16,906 nt of DNA from an uncultured Eubacteriales bacterium. GTDB lineage: Bacteria; Bacillota; Clostridia; Oscillospirales; Oscillospiraceae. The stretch's first letter is position 1. Each line of letters opens with the position of its first letter. The position numbers and the translations under genes are program-made. This document shows positions 6,788 to 12,605 of the stretch, piece after piece. The stretch is from positions 1-16,906 of the forward strand of contig URKW01000044.1 of the NCBI GenBank assembly GCA_900548615.1, given 5' to 3'. The notes beneath the pieces are model-generated. The model made no database searches. It had not been told where the DNA came from and saw only the letters and a program-made list of their open reading frames with translations.

Positions 6788-7447
6788 TTACAGGGGCTTG
6801 CCGCAGTTCTCGCAGAATTTGCCGCTGCCCTCTACCTTGGCGCCGCAGTTGGGGCAGAACGTCAGCCGGAATCCGGAATCCTGCGGCTGCTGAGGCTGCT
6901 GATAAGTAGTCTGAGTCTGCTGCGGCTGCTGGTAGACAGGCTGCTGGTAAGTGGGCTGCTGCGGCTGCTGGTAGCCGGACTGTTGATAGCCCACCCATTC
7001 CTGCGATGCCGCCGCAGGAGCACTGGCCACGCCAGGCACGCCATGATAAGCCGCGCTGCCAAAGGCCAGCATGGGAACAAACACATGAGGCAGGAAAATC
7101 AGTCCCACAGCGTATCCCTCGTCTTTACCAAATGCCTTGGCAAGCCTGATGTAGGTCAGGATCATCAAAATGATATTATAAATAGGAATCAGCAGCATCA
7201 GGAAACGCCAGCCATTGCCCCACGTAATCTCATACAGGGTGTACTGATCGTAGAACGGCACAACGGCAGCCCAGCCGGGCTTGCCCGCTTTCTTGAACAA
7301 TATCCACATGGCCACGATCATCAATGCCATCAACAGCAAAGCAATCACCCAAATGACAGCAAGGCTCATTAAACCAGTGAGAATCGAAATAACATCGTAA
7401 TCGCTGTAATCATAGTAGTCGTAGTAACTGCAATAGGAATACATCAT
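6788..7447 (-). CDS. DUF5684-like membrane protein with zinc ribbon
   Basis: A 219-aa protein in four parts. (1) A tyrosine-rich N-terminus with 8 Tyr in the first 17 residues. (2) A membrane domain with helices near 19-52, 80-100 and 112-132, containing FKKAGKPGWAAVVPFYDQY, the signature of the DUF5684 family. (3) A low-complexity Gln/Pro/Tyr linker (153-189) built of YQQP units. (4) A C-terminal zinc ribbon with Cys198/201 and Cys212/215. There are two in-frame ATGs at 7447 and 7444. AGGAG (7452-7456) is 4 and 7 nt away respectively, so the second may be the real start. It is the second gene of the operon, 36 nt upstream of the two-ribbon gene and 36 nt downstream of the SPFH gene. Its function is unknown. 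The linker-plus-ribbon layout copies that of the SPFH neighbour, which suggests both dock through their ribbons. Confidence 0.82.
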   Translation of the reverse strand: MMYSYCSYYDYYDYSDYDVISILTGLMSLAVIWVIALLLMALMIVAMWILFKKAGKPGWAAVVPFYDQYTLYEITWGNGWRFLMLLIPIYNIILMILTYIRLAKAFGKDEGYAVGLIFLPHVFVPMLAFGSAAYHGVPGVASAPAAASQEWVGYQQSGYQQPQQPTYQQPVYQQPQQTQTTYQQPQQPQDSGFRLTFCPNCGAKVEGSGKFCENCGKPL

Positions 7448-7483
7448 GTGTCTCCTTTCATCTCGCTACCTTGTTTTATACTA

Positions 7484-8764
7484 TCAGGGACGGGGATTGC
7501 CGCAGTTGGCGCAGAACTTGCCCTTGTTGACGCTGCCGCAGGAGCAGGTCCACTCGCCGGCGGGCTTGGGAGAGCCGCACTCAGAGCAGAATTTGCCGGT
7601 GTTCACCGCGCCGCAGGCGCACTTCCACTCCCCGGCGGGAGCGGGCTTGGGCTGGCCGCATTCGGCACAGAACTTGCCGGTATTGCCGCTGTGACCGCAG
7701 GCGCAAGTCCAGCCGTTGGCAGGAGCGGCCTGCTGTGCAGACTGCTGCGCCGCCTGCTGCTGACCCATGGCGTACAGGTTCTGGGCGTTCATGCCGCCGG
7801 CCTGACCGGCCATGTTCATGCCCATAAACGCCATGGCCGCGCCGCCCTGATTGCTGGCCGCCATCTTCATGGCATCGCCCTGAGAGCCGACGAGATGCGC
7901 CGCCGCACGGGTGGGATCCATAAAGGCCACGTTGCGCTGCAGCTCCTTCAGCATCTTCTCGTCTTCCTCGTCGGCGGTGACACTGGACACGCCGAAGGAG
8001 ACAATCTCGATGCCGCGGAGGTCACGCCACTTCTTGCTGAGCACCTCGTTCAGCGCGTCGGCCAGTTCCATGGTGTGGCCGGGCAGCTGGGAGTAGCGGA
8101 TGCCGTTCTCGCCGATCCTGGCGAAGGCGGGCTGGAGGGCGGTCAGCAGCTCGGTTTTCAGCTGACTGTCCAGCTTGTCGCGGGTATAGGCCTCGCTGAC
8201 GTTGCCGCAGACGTTGGTATAGAACAGGACGGGGTTGGTGATGTGATAGCTGTACTCGCCGAAGCAGCGGATGCCCACGTCAATGTCGATACCGGCACGC
8301 TGATCCACCACCCGGAAGGGCACGGGGCTGGGGGTGCCGTACTTGTTGCCCATCAGCTCTTTGGTATTAAAATAGTACACTCGCTGATCCTTGGGAGCCT
8401 CGCCGCCGAAGGTGAAGCGGTTGGTCATGCTGTCGATGACGGCGCGGATGCTGCCCTTCAGCTCGCCGGTGAACAGGGACGGCTCGGTGGACATGTCATA
8501 AGTAAACTCGCCCGGCTCGGCGCAGACCTCGATGATGCGACCCTGATCCACGATCATCATGCACTGACCATCGGCCACGGCGATGACGCTGCCGTTGGAG
8601 ATCACGTTGTCGCTTCCCTTGGTATTGCTGGAGCGGCCGGAGACGCGCTTCTGACCCTTGACGGCCATGACGTTTTCGGGCATAGCTTCACAATAGAAAT
8701 ATTCCTTCCACTGGTCGGCCATCACGCCGCCCACGCTGCCCAATGCTGCTTTGATCAGTCCCAT
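7484..8764 (-). CDS. SPFH-domain protein with three C-terminal zinc ribbons (YdjI-like)
   Basis: A 426-aa protein and the first gene of the operon. Residues about 20-300 form an SPFH (stomatin/prohibitin/flotillin) domain of the subgroup often labelled virion-core-protein-like, including B. subtilis YdjI. No transmembrane helix is visible, so membrane contact must come from partners. A Met/Ala/Gly/Gln-rich linker (about 300-350) follows, and then three tandem ribbons starting at Trp352, Trp380 and Trp405. Each has the pattern W-x-C-x-C-G ... GKFCxxCG-x-P. The frame is open upstream to an ATG at 9004, but that extension crosses a terminator hairpin and the promoter. AAAGGAG ending 7 nt before ATG 8764 fixes the start. 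In B. subtilis, YdjI is reported to be recruited to the membrane by YdjG and YdjH and to position PspA. The same partner families follow here, but no PspA is in the window. Confidence 0.88.
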   Translation of the reverse strand: MGLIKAALGSVGGVMADQWKEYFYCEAMPENVMAVKGQKRVSGRSSNTKGSDNVISNGSVIAVADGQCMMIVDQGRIIEVCAEPGEFTYDMSTEPSLFTGELKGSIRAVIDSMTNRFTFGGEAPKDQRVYYFNTKELMGNKYGTPSPVPFRVVDQRAGIDIDVGIRCFGEYSYHITNPVLFYTNVCGNVSEAYTRDKLDSQLKTELLTALQPAFARIGENGIRYSQLPGHTMELADALNEVLSKKWRDLRGIEIVSFGVSSVTADEEDEKMLKELQRNVAFMDPTRAAAHLVGSQGDAMKMAASNQGGAAMAFMGMNMAGQAGGMNAQNLYAMGQQQAAQQSAQQAAPANGWTCACGHSGNTGKFCAECGQPKPAPAGEWKCACGAVNTGKFCSECGSPKPAGEWTCSCGSVNKGKFCANCGNPRP

Positions 8765-8826
8765 TTTCTTTCTCCTTTTATCGTTATGATCTATGCTATG
8801 GTAGGGTACGTTTTCCATACGCTTCC

Positions 8827-8856
8827 ATTTTACTACATAGTATCGGCTCAGGTCAA
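8827..8856 (-). promoter_or_regulatory. Promoter of the SPFH operon
   Basis: On the minus strand: TTGACC (8856-8851), an 18-nt spacer and TAAAAT (8832-8827), each 5 of 6. Transcription would start near 8820, 56 nt before the SPFH ATG. The four genes downstream run to the terminator at 4770-4799 with gaps of 16-36 nt, so one promoter could serve all. Confidence 0.65.
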
Positions 8857-8952
8857 CAGATAGCCGTAAATTTGTCGCCCCGATATCCTTATATATAGGT
8901 AGGGACAGGCCGCCCTTTCCTGCTCCGCCGGGGCTGTTGACGACAGATGCAT

Positions 8953-8989
8953 AAAAACGCACCGTGAAATACGTTTCACGGTGCGTTTT
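8953..8989 (-). terminator. Strong intrinsic terminator in a divergent intergenic region
   Basis: A 13-bp perfect stem, ACGCACCGTGAAA (8957-8969) with TTTCACGGTGCGT (8974-8986), has a 4-nt loop. On the minus strand it is followed by a run of T's (8957-8953). The plus-strand tail is GTTTTG and weaker. No gene ends here in either direction, and the only candidate it can terminate is the short transcript from the promoter at 9023-9051. Confidence 0.75.
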
Positions 8990-9016
8990 GCCTGCTTCCG
9001 CCATGGGTGGTGATAC
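8953..9016 (-). ncRNA. Candidate short untranslated RNA or leader (about 64 nt)
   Basis: Inferred only from a promoter-like sequence at 9023-9051 and the intrinsic terminator at 8953-8989 facing the same way. The product would be about 64 nt, half of it the terminator hairpin. There is an ATG at 9004 without a Shine-Dalgarno. It could be a small RNA, an attenuated distal leader of the SPFH operon, or a chance pairing of sites. Confidence 0.3.
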
Positions 9017-9022
9017 GAGTCT

Positions 9023-9051
9023 ATCTTATCACAGAATCTTTATGGATTCAA
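9023..9051 (-). promoter_or_regulatory. Orphan promoter upstream of the SPFH operon
   Basis: On the minus strand: TTGAAT (9051-9046), a 17-nt spacer, and TAAGAT (9028-9023) with TG one base upstream (extended -10). Each hexamer is 4 of 6. It points at the hairpin terminator 34 nt downstream of its -10. Confidence 0.45.
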
Positions 9052-9111
9052 TATGGTCTTAACAGAAAATTTACATAAAGAATTCGTTAAATTATTGTGA
9101 ATTTTGCCGTC

Positions 9112-9140
9112 TTGAAATTCAAAAACAACTGGCGTATAGT
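9112..9140 (+). promoter_or_regulatory. Promoter of the cstA operon
   Basis: TTGAAA (9112-9117), a 17-nt spacer and TATAGT (9135-9140), each close to sigma-A consensus. The start near 9147 gives an unusually long leader of about 135 nt. In or beside that leader are the inverted repeat GAAACGT (9143-9149) / ACGTTTC (9169-9175) and a small hairpin, TTTCGCG (9211-9217) with CGCGAAA (9226-9232). Confidence 0.7.
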
Positions 9141-9163
9141 ATGAAACGTAAATTTTGATGTTG

Positions 9164-9178
9164 CGATAACGTTTCCGT
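9164..9178 (-). promoter_or_regulatory. cre-like (CcpA) site candidate before the cstA operon
   Basis: On the minus strand, ACGGAAACGTTATCG matches 8 of the 10 defined positions of the catabolite-responsive element consensus WTGNAANCGNWNNCW. It lies about 17-31 nt downstream of the predicted transcription start, a place where CcpA binding would repress. That fits a carbon-starvation transporter, but two mismatches make it only a candidate. Confidence 0.35.
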
Positions 9179-9281
9179 GGAGGAAAAAATCAACTTTTCC
9201 CCTGTATTCTTTTCGCGCTTAAAATCGCGAAAGAAATGAAAGAAGCGTTGTCGCCGTGCATGTGGAAAGGACGGTGGAACC

Positions 9282-9821
9282 ATGACGCGTGAAGAAGCTG
9301 TGAACCGTTTGTGTGATATTTACAGCGGTGAATTTGACGTGCGGCTGTGCGAGGAGCACCGGAAGCCGCTGGCGGCGCAGATGGATTTTTATGCGGAATC
9401 CTCGAAATACGTGCTGTCGAAAAAAGCCAAGCTTTGGGAAGCCAACAGCTTTGAGTATGTGTACCTGTTCAATGTGCCCCACCTGACGAAAGAGATCTAT
9501 GACCAGTGCGAAAAGCTGGCCTATGACGAGGGCATGGCCCGCATCAAGCCCGGCCCCAACCACATGTACACCTACATCACAGCCCTGTTCGTATGCGACA
9601 GCTGCGACGAGGACGCGAAAAAGGCGCTGAAGCAGTGCAAGCTGTACAAGAGCTTCAAGATGTCCTATTGGGGCTGGATGGATTTCCACACCGCGCTGGC
9701 GGTGCTGCCGGAGGAATCGGTCAGCACCAACCGCAGCGGACACAGTGCAGCGCAGGTCTTTAACCGGGGCCTGTTTCATAAGCAAAAGAAAAACTTGTTC
9801 AGAAAGGAGAGAGCTTTATGA
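9282..9821 (+). CDS. Uncharacterised protein coupled to cstA
   Basis: A 179-aa soluble protein I do not recognise. There is no signal peptide or membrane helix. It is rich in aromatic and charged residues, with a central segment (YEYVYLF-like: FEYVYLFNVPHLTKEIYD), a CDSCDED motif near residue 105, and KMSYWGWMDFHTALAVLP near 125-142. The C-terminus is strongly basic (HKQKKNLFRKER). The ATG is preceded by AAAGGA at about 11 nt and GGTGG at 5 nt. Its stop overlaps the cstA start (ATGA), so the two are translationally coupled and very probably work together. It could be a regulator, a chaperone or a cytoplasmic subunit of the transporter. In E. coli, cstA has a small partner (YjiX/YbdD family), but this protein does not look like that family. 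Confidence 0.85.
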   Translation: MTREEAVNRLCDIYSGEFDVRLCEEHRKPLAAQMDFYAESSKYVLSKKAKLWEANSFEYVYLFNVPHLTKEIYDQCEKLAYDEGMARIKPGPNHMYTYITALFVCDSCDEDAKKALKQCKLYKSFKMSYWGWMDFHTALAVLPEESVSTNRSGHSAAQVFNRGLFHKQKKNLFRKERAL

Positions 9822-11545
9822 ATGCTGCTTTGTTCCTTATCATCGGCTGCGCAGTTCTGGTCGTAGGCTATATTTTCTACGGCGGCTGGCTGGCCAAGAA
9901 GTGGGGCGTTGACAACTCCCGTCCTACTCCTGCTCATACCATGGAAGACGGCAAGGACTACTGCCCTGCCAAGGCTCCTGTGCTGATGGGCCATCACTTC
10001 TCCTCCATCGCCGGCGCCGGCCCCATCAACGGCCCCATTCAGGCGGCTGTGTTCGGCTGGGTTCCCGTGATGCTGTGGGTCCTGATCGGCGGTATCTTCT
10101 TCGGCGGCGTGCATGACTTCGGCGCACTGTTCGCTTCCATCCGCCACAAGGGCGAATCCATCGGCGAGGTCATCGGCGACGCCATCGGCGCCAAGGCCAA
10201 GAAGCTGTTCATCGTGTTCGCTTACCTGACCCTGATCCTGGTGGTGGCTGCCTTCGCCTCCATCGTGGCCAACACCTTCAAGGCCACCTACACCGCAGAG
10301 GGCGCCATCGACTATGCCGCCTCCTCTGCCAACGCTTCCACCGCTATCATCTCCATCATGTTCATCCTGATGGCGATCCTGTTCGGCTTCTTTGTCTATC
10401 GCCGCAATGCGCCTCTGGGCGTGGCTACCGTGATCGGCGTCATCGGCATCGTGGTCTGCATGGTCATCGGCCTGAACTGGCACCCCATCTATCTGAGCTA
10501 CACCGTGTGGATGATCATTGTGGGTATCTACATCGGCGTCGCTTCCGTTACCCCCGTGTGGATCCTGCTGCAGCCCCGTGACTATCTGAGCTCCTTCCTG
10601 CTGTACGGCATGATGGTTCTGGCTGTTGTGGGTATCATCGGCTGCGCCCCCACTGTGGACATGCCCGCCTTCACCGGCTTCTATGACACTCTGGCGCCCA
10701 GCGGCACTTCTCTGGGTTATATGTTCCCCGCTCTGTTCGTGACCATCGCCTGCGGTGCTGTGTCCGGCTTCCACTCTCTGGTTGGCTCCGGCACCACCTC
10801 CAAGCAGCTGGATCAGGAGAAGGACGCCAAGCCCATCGCTTACGGCGGCATGCTGATCGAGTGCGCTCTGGCTCTGATCTCCGTCTGCGCTGTCGGTTAC
10901 ATCTGGGCGCAGTATGCTGACGGCACCACCACGACTCCTACCGTCGTGTTCGCCACCGGCTTGGCCTCCATGTTCTCCAAGGTGTTCGGCGACGGCTGCT
11001 ATAACGCCGTGTACTCCATGCTGATCCTGGCTGTGTCTGCATTCTGCCTGACCTCTGTGGATACCGCTACCCGTCTTGCCCGTTACATGTTCGCTGAGTT
11101 CTTCGTGGAGCCCGGCCAGACCCGCGAGGATCTGAAGGGCTGGAAGCGCGTCATCACCAACCCCTATGTTGCCACCGGTATCACCGTGGTGGCCGGCGTG
11201 GCGCTGGGCCTGACCGGTTATGCCAAGATCTGGGCGCTGTTTGGCGCTGCCAACCAGCTGCTGGCCGCTCTGGGTCTGCTGGCTGTGTGCTGCTGGCTGG
11301 GTAAGATCGGCCGCAACAACAAGATGTTCTACTTCCCCATGTTCTTCATGCTGGTCGTCACTCTGACCTCTCTGGTGTTCACCATCAAGGCTCAGGTCGC
11401 CGGTATCGCCGCTGGCGGCGAAGGCGTGGTGTGGTGCTACATCCGCGGTATCATTGGCGTGTTGCTGGTGATCCTGGCCATCGACCTGGTGGTACAGGGC
11501 ATCAAGGCGCTGAGCGCCCAGAAGAAGGCCGCTGCTGCCAAGTAA
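9818..11545 (+). CDS. cstA: CstA-family carbon starvation transporter
   Basis: A 575-aa polytopic membrane protein of the CstA family, whose studied members take up pyruvate or peptides under nutrient limitation. The diagnostic motif GHHFSSIAGAGPINGPI spans residues 59-75, and SGFHSLVGSGTTSKQL lies in the middle. Many hydrophobic helices run from residue 5 to about 565, and the protein ends in a basic, Ala/Lys-rich tail. It is shorter than the ~700-aa E. coli CstA, as is common in Firmicutes. AAGGAG (9804-9809) is 8 nt from the ATG, which overlaps the stop of the upstream partner gene. All 11 arginines use CGT or CGC, and many Ala/Gly/Ser codons end in T. This differs from the CGG-rich neighbours and is typical of a highly expressed gene. 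A strong terminator follows. Confidence 0.93.
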   Translation: MNAALFLIIGCAVLVVGYIFYGGWLAKKWGVDNSRPTPAHTMEDGKDYCPAKAPVLMGHHFSSIAGAGPINGPIQAAVFGWVPVMLWVLIGGIFFGGVHDFGALFASIRHKGESIGEVIGDAIGAKAKKLFIVFAYLTLILVVAAFASIVANTFKATYTAEGAIDYAASSANASTAIISIMFILMAILFGFFVYRRNAPLGVATVIGVIGIVVCMVIGLNWHPIYLSYTVWMIIVGIYIGVASVTPVWILLQPRDYLSSFLLYGMMVLAVVGIIGCAPTVDMPAFTGFYDTLAPSGTSLGYMFPALFVTIACGAVSGFHSLVGSGTTSKQLDQEKDAKPIAYGGMLIECALALISVCAVGYIWAQYADGTTTTPTVVFATGLASMFSKVFGDGCYNAVYSMLILAVSAFCLTSVDTATRLARYMFAEFFVEPGQTREDLKGWKRVITNPYVATGITVVAGVALGLTGYAKIWALFGAANQLLAALGLLAVCCWLGKIGRNNKMFYFPMFFMLVVTLTSLVFTIKAQVAGIAAGGEGVVWCYIRGIIGVLLVILAIDLVVQGIKALSAQKKAAAAK

Positions 11546-11587
11546 ACACAGCTTTCCATTGTGAGTTTCTCACCCCTTATAAACAGC

Positions 11588-11620
11588 AAAAACCGGGCTT
11601 CCGAAAGGAGCCCGGTTTTT
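11588..11620 (+). terminator. Rho-independent terminator of the cstA operon
   Basis: AAAAACCGGGCT (11588-11599) pairs with AGCCCGGTTTTT (11609-11620) around TCCGAAAGG, with five T's at the end. It is placed 42 nt after the cstA stop and is classic in form. Confidence 0.92.
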
Positions 11621-11644
11621 GTTTGTGTGTCGGTGGTTATTTTA

Positions 11645-11762
11645 TTGCCTCCCTCTCAGAGGGAGGTGGCATGACCTGCGGTCATGACGGAGGGAGAGAA
11701 TTCAAGGCTTTTGTTCTCTCCCCCAGTCTCGCTTATGCTCGACAGCCCCCTCTCAGAGGGGG
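11645..11762. repeat. Five-hairpin intergenic repeat, copy A (118 nt)
   Basis: The element has a fixed order of hairpins. 1: CCTCCCTCT/AGAGGGAGG (11648-11666). 2: GGCATGACC/GGTCATGAC (11668-11688). 3: GGGAGAGAA/TTCTCTCCC (11692-11722). 4: a looser GTC...GAC (11726-11743). 5: CCCCCTCT/AGAGGGGG (11746-11762). Copy B at 12606-12721 has the same five hairpins in the same order with largely different stem sequences. The first and last hairpins are near-copies of each other, so the element has terminal inverted repeats like a MITE. There is no coding capacity. The rest of the gene-free stretch 11546-11883 holds the cstA terminator, a GGGCGG/CCGCCC remnant hairpin (11767-11787) and a 22-bp imperfect palindrome (11841-11862). 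Confidence 0.8.
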
Positions 11763-11766
11763 ACAA

Positions 11767-11793
11767 GGGCGGAGTAGACCCCCGCCCCTACGA
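11767..11793. repeat. Remnant of the GTAGGGGCGG hairpin family
   Basis: GGGCGG (11767-11772) pairs with CCGCCC (11782-11787) and is followed by CTACGAA. The right half matches the arm of the hairpins at 3224-3304. It abuts five-hairpin copy A, so two repeat families are stacked here. Confidence 0.45.
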
Positions 11794-11840
11794 ATGTTTA
11801 ACGTCCCCTCTGCACGTATCGCGGGGTCGATTTTTAATTC

Positions 11841-11862
11841 CATGTTGTATAATTACAGCATG
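11841..11862. other. 22-bp imperfect palindrome near the 3' end of the HD gene
   Basis: CATG (11841-11844), TGTA (11846-11849), centre TAAT, TACA (11854-11857), CATG (11859-11862), with one T/G mismatch. It includes TATAAT on the plus strand, but no -35 lies at the right distance. It is operator-like in form, and no function can be assigned. Confidence 0.3.
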
Positions 11863-11883
11863 AAATTACGCTCCGTATAGGAT

Positions 11884-12447
11884 TCACTCCCCTTTTGCCA
11901 CCTTTTCCTCCGTCTCCTGACGGACGGCCTGCCGCAAGGCGGTCAGATAGGGGGAGAATGCCACATTGTCGTTGGCGTAGGTCAGGTTCAGGTCGTATTC
12001 CAGCGGCAGCCACGTGTCCAGCGGAGATTCGTTGTGGGAGATCACCGCCTCCAGCTTGTCCAGCGCCTTGTAGAGCCTGGCCTCCGGCGTTTCCAGCGCG
12101 TCCATCTCGGCGTACAGCGCCGCCATATCCCGGCAGTAGGGCTGGGGCAGTCCGGTCACCCACCGGGCCAGCAAGCCGTCCTCCCTGGCGGTGTCCGCCG
12201 CCGTTTTCTCGAAGGAGGGAATGTCGCCGGTGAAGCACTCGCCCAGATCGTGGATCAGGCACATCTGCATCACCTTGTCCATGTCCAGCTCCGGAAATTC
12301 GTCCCGCATGAGATACGCCATCAGCGTCACCCGCCAGCTGTGCTCCGCCACGCTCTCGTGGCGGCCCTGGGAGGTGTAGCAATGGCGGGTGGTGTCCTTC
12401 AGCCGTTCCGCCGTGTGCAGCACGGCCAGCAGTTCCATGGGTTTCAT
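11884..12447 (-). CDS. HD-domain phosphohydrolase (YfbR/HDDC2-type)
   Basis: A 187-aa metal-dependent HD protein, probably a 5'-deoxynucleotidase or related nucleotide phosphohydrolase acting in the cytoplasm. Metal-binding residues are His36 (SVAEHSWRV), His66-Asp67 (CLIHDLGE) and Asp130 (ALDKLEA). Glu70 and the TGDIP motif after it are also typical of the YfbR/HDDC2 group. The frame is open to 12495, but AGGAGG (12454-12459) sits 6 nt before ATG 12447, and the upstream extension would run through a hairpin, so 12447 is the start. It stands alone between two five-hairpin repeats and is not part of the ftsZ operon. The substrate is not known. Confidence 0.88.
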   Translation of the reverse strand: MKPMELLAVLHTAERLKDTTRHCYTSQGRHESVAEHSWRVTLMAYLMRDEFPELDMDKVMQMCLIHDLGECFTGDIPSFEKTAADTAREDGLLARWVTGLPQPYCRDMAALYAEMDALETPEARLYKALDKLEAVISHNESPLDTWLPLEYDLNLTYANDNVAFSPYLTALRQAVRQETEEKVAKGE

Positions 12448-12470
12448 CGTTGTCCTCCTGTTCCCGTAAT

Positions 12471-12506
12471 AAAGGCCGCTTGCCCGCACAGGCAAACGGC
12501 CTTTTT
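12471..12506. other. Strong hairpin in the leader of the HD gene
   Basis: AAAGGCCG (12471-12478) plus TTGCC (12480-12484) pair with GGCAA (12491-12495) plus CGGCCTTT (12497-12504) across a single C/A mismatch. On the plus strand it ends in five T's and looks like a terminator, although no plus-strand gene precedes it. On the minus strand it lies just upstream of the ribosome binding site of the HD gene, so it may be part of its leader. Confidence 0.55.
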
Positions 12507-12531
12507 CGTTTGTTAAGCAGCGTTCCTTGTG

Positions 12532-12595
12532 TTGTCATTGTGAGCCAGTGCGCGCCGCGAAGCAAGTGCCCTTGGGGTGCATACTGGCGTGACAA
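12532..12595. repeat. Dispersed intergenic repeat (GTCATTGTGAGCC type)
   Basis: TTGTCA (12532-12537) and GCCAGT (12544-12549) pair with ACTGGC (12583-12588) and TGACAA (12590-12595) around an inner GC-rich region. The ends (GTCATTGTGAG ... GACAATC) resemble the GTCATTGCGAG...GCAATC class of intergenic palindromes seen in many bacterial genomes. It abuts five-hairpin copy B. The whole gene-free stretch 12448-12748 is filled by the HD leader hairpin, this element and copy B. Confidence 0.5.
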
Positions 12596-12605
12596 TCCGA
12601 TTCCC

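Noticed and set aside
5621..7372. 583-aa open frame on the plus strand, opposite the zinc-ribbon genes
   Set aside because: It is an antisense shadow of two real genes. It is rich in Gly/Ala/Val/His/Leu, as expected of the complement of GC-rich codons, and has no ribosome binding site or family motif.
7484..8764. Viral origin because the family is sometimes called virion core protein
   Set aside because: That name comes from distant similarity. The gene sits in a bacterial membrane operon, and no phage genes are nearby.
7448..8863. 471-aa plus-strand frame opposite the SPFH gene
   Set aside because: Antisense shadow of the same kind. The SPFH protein on the minus strand has clear domain motifs, promoter and SD.
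8765..9004. Extended N-terminus of the SPFH protein starting at ATG 9004
   Set aside because: The frame is open, but it crosses a 13-bp intrinsic terminator and the operon promoter, lacks a Shine-Dalgarno, and does not look like an SPFH N-terminus. ATG 8764 has AAAGGAG at 7 nt.
9776..10774. 332-aa minus-strand frame opposite cstA
   Set aside because: Very rich in His, Asp and Gly, as expected opposite cstA codons. cstA has family motifs and a good SD.
12448..12495. Longer start for the HD-domain protein at 12495
   Set aside because: It would be encoded by the leader hairpin. AGGAGG lies 6 nt before ATG 12447.
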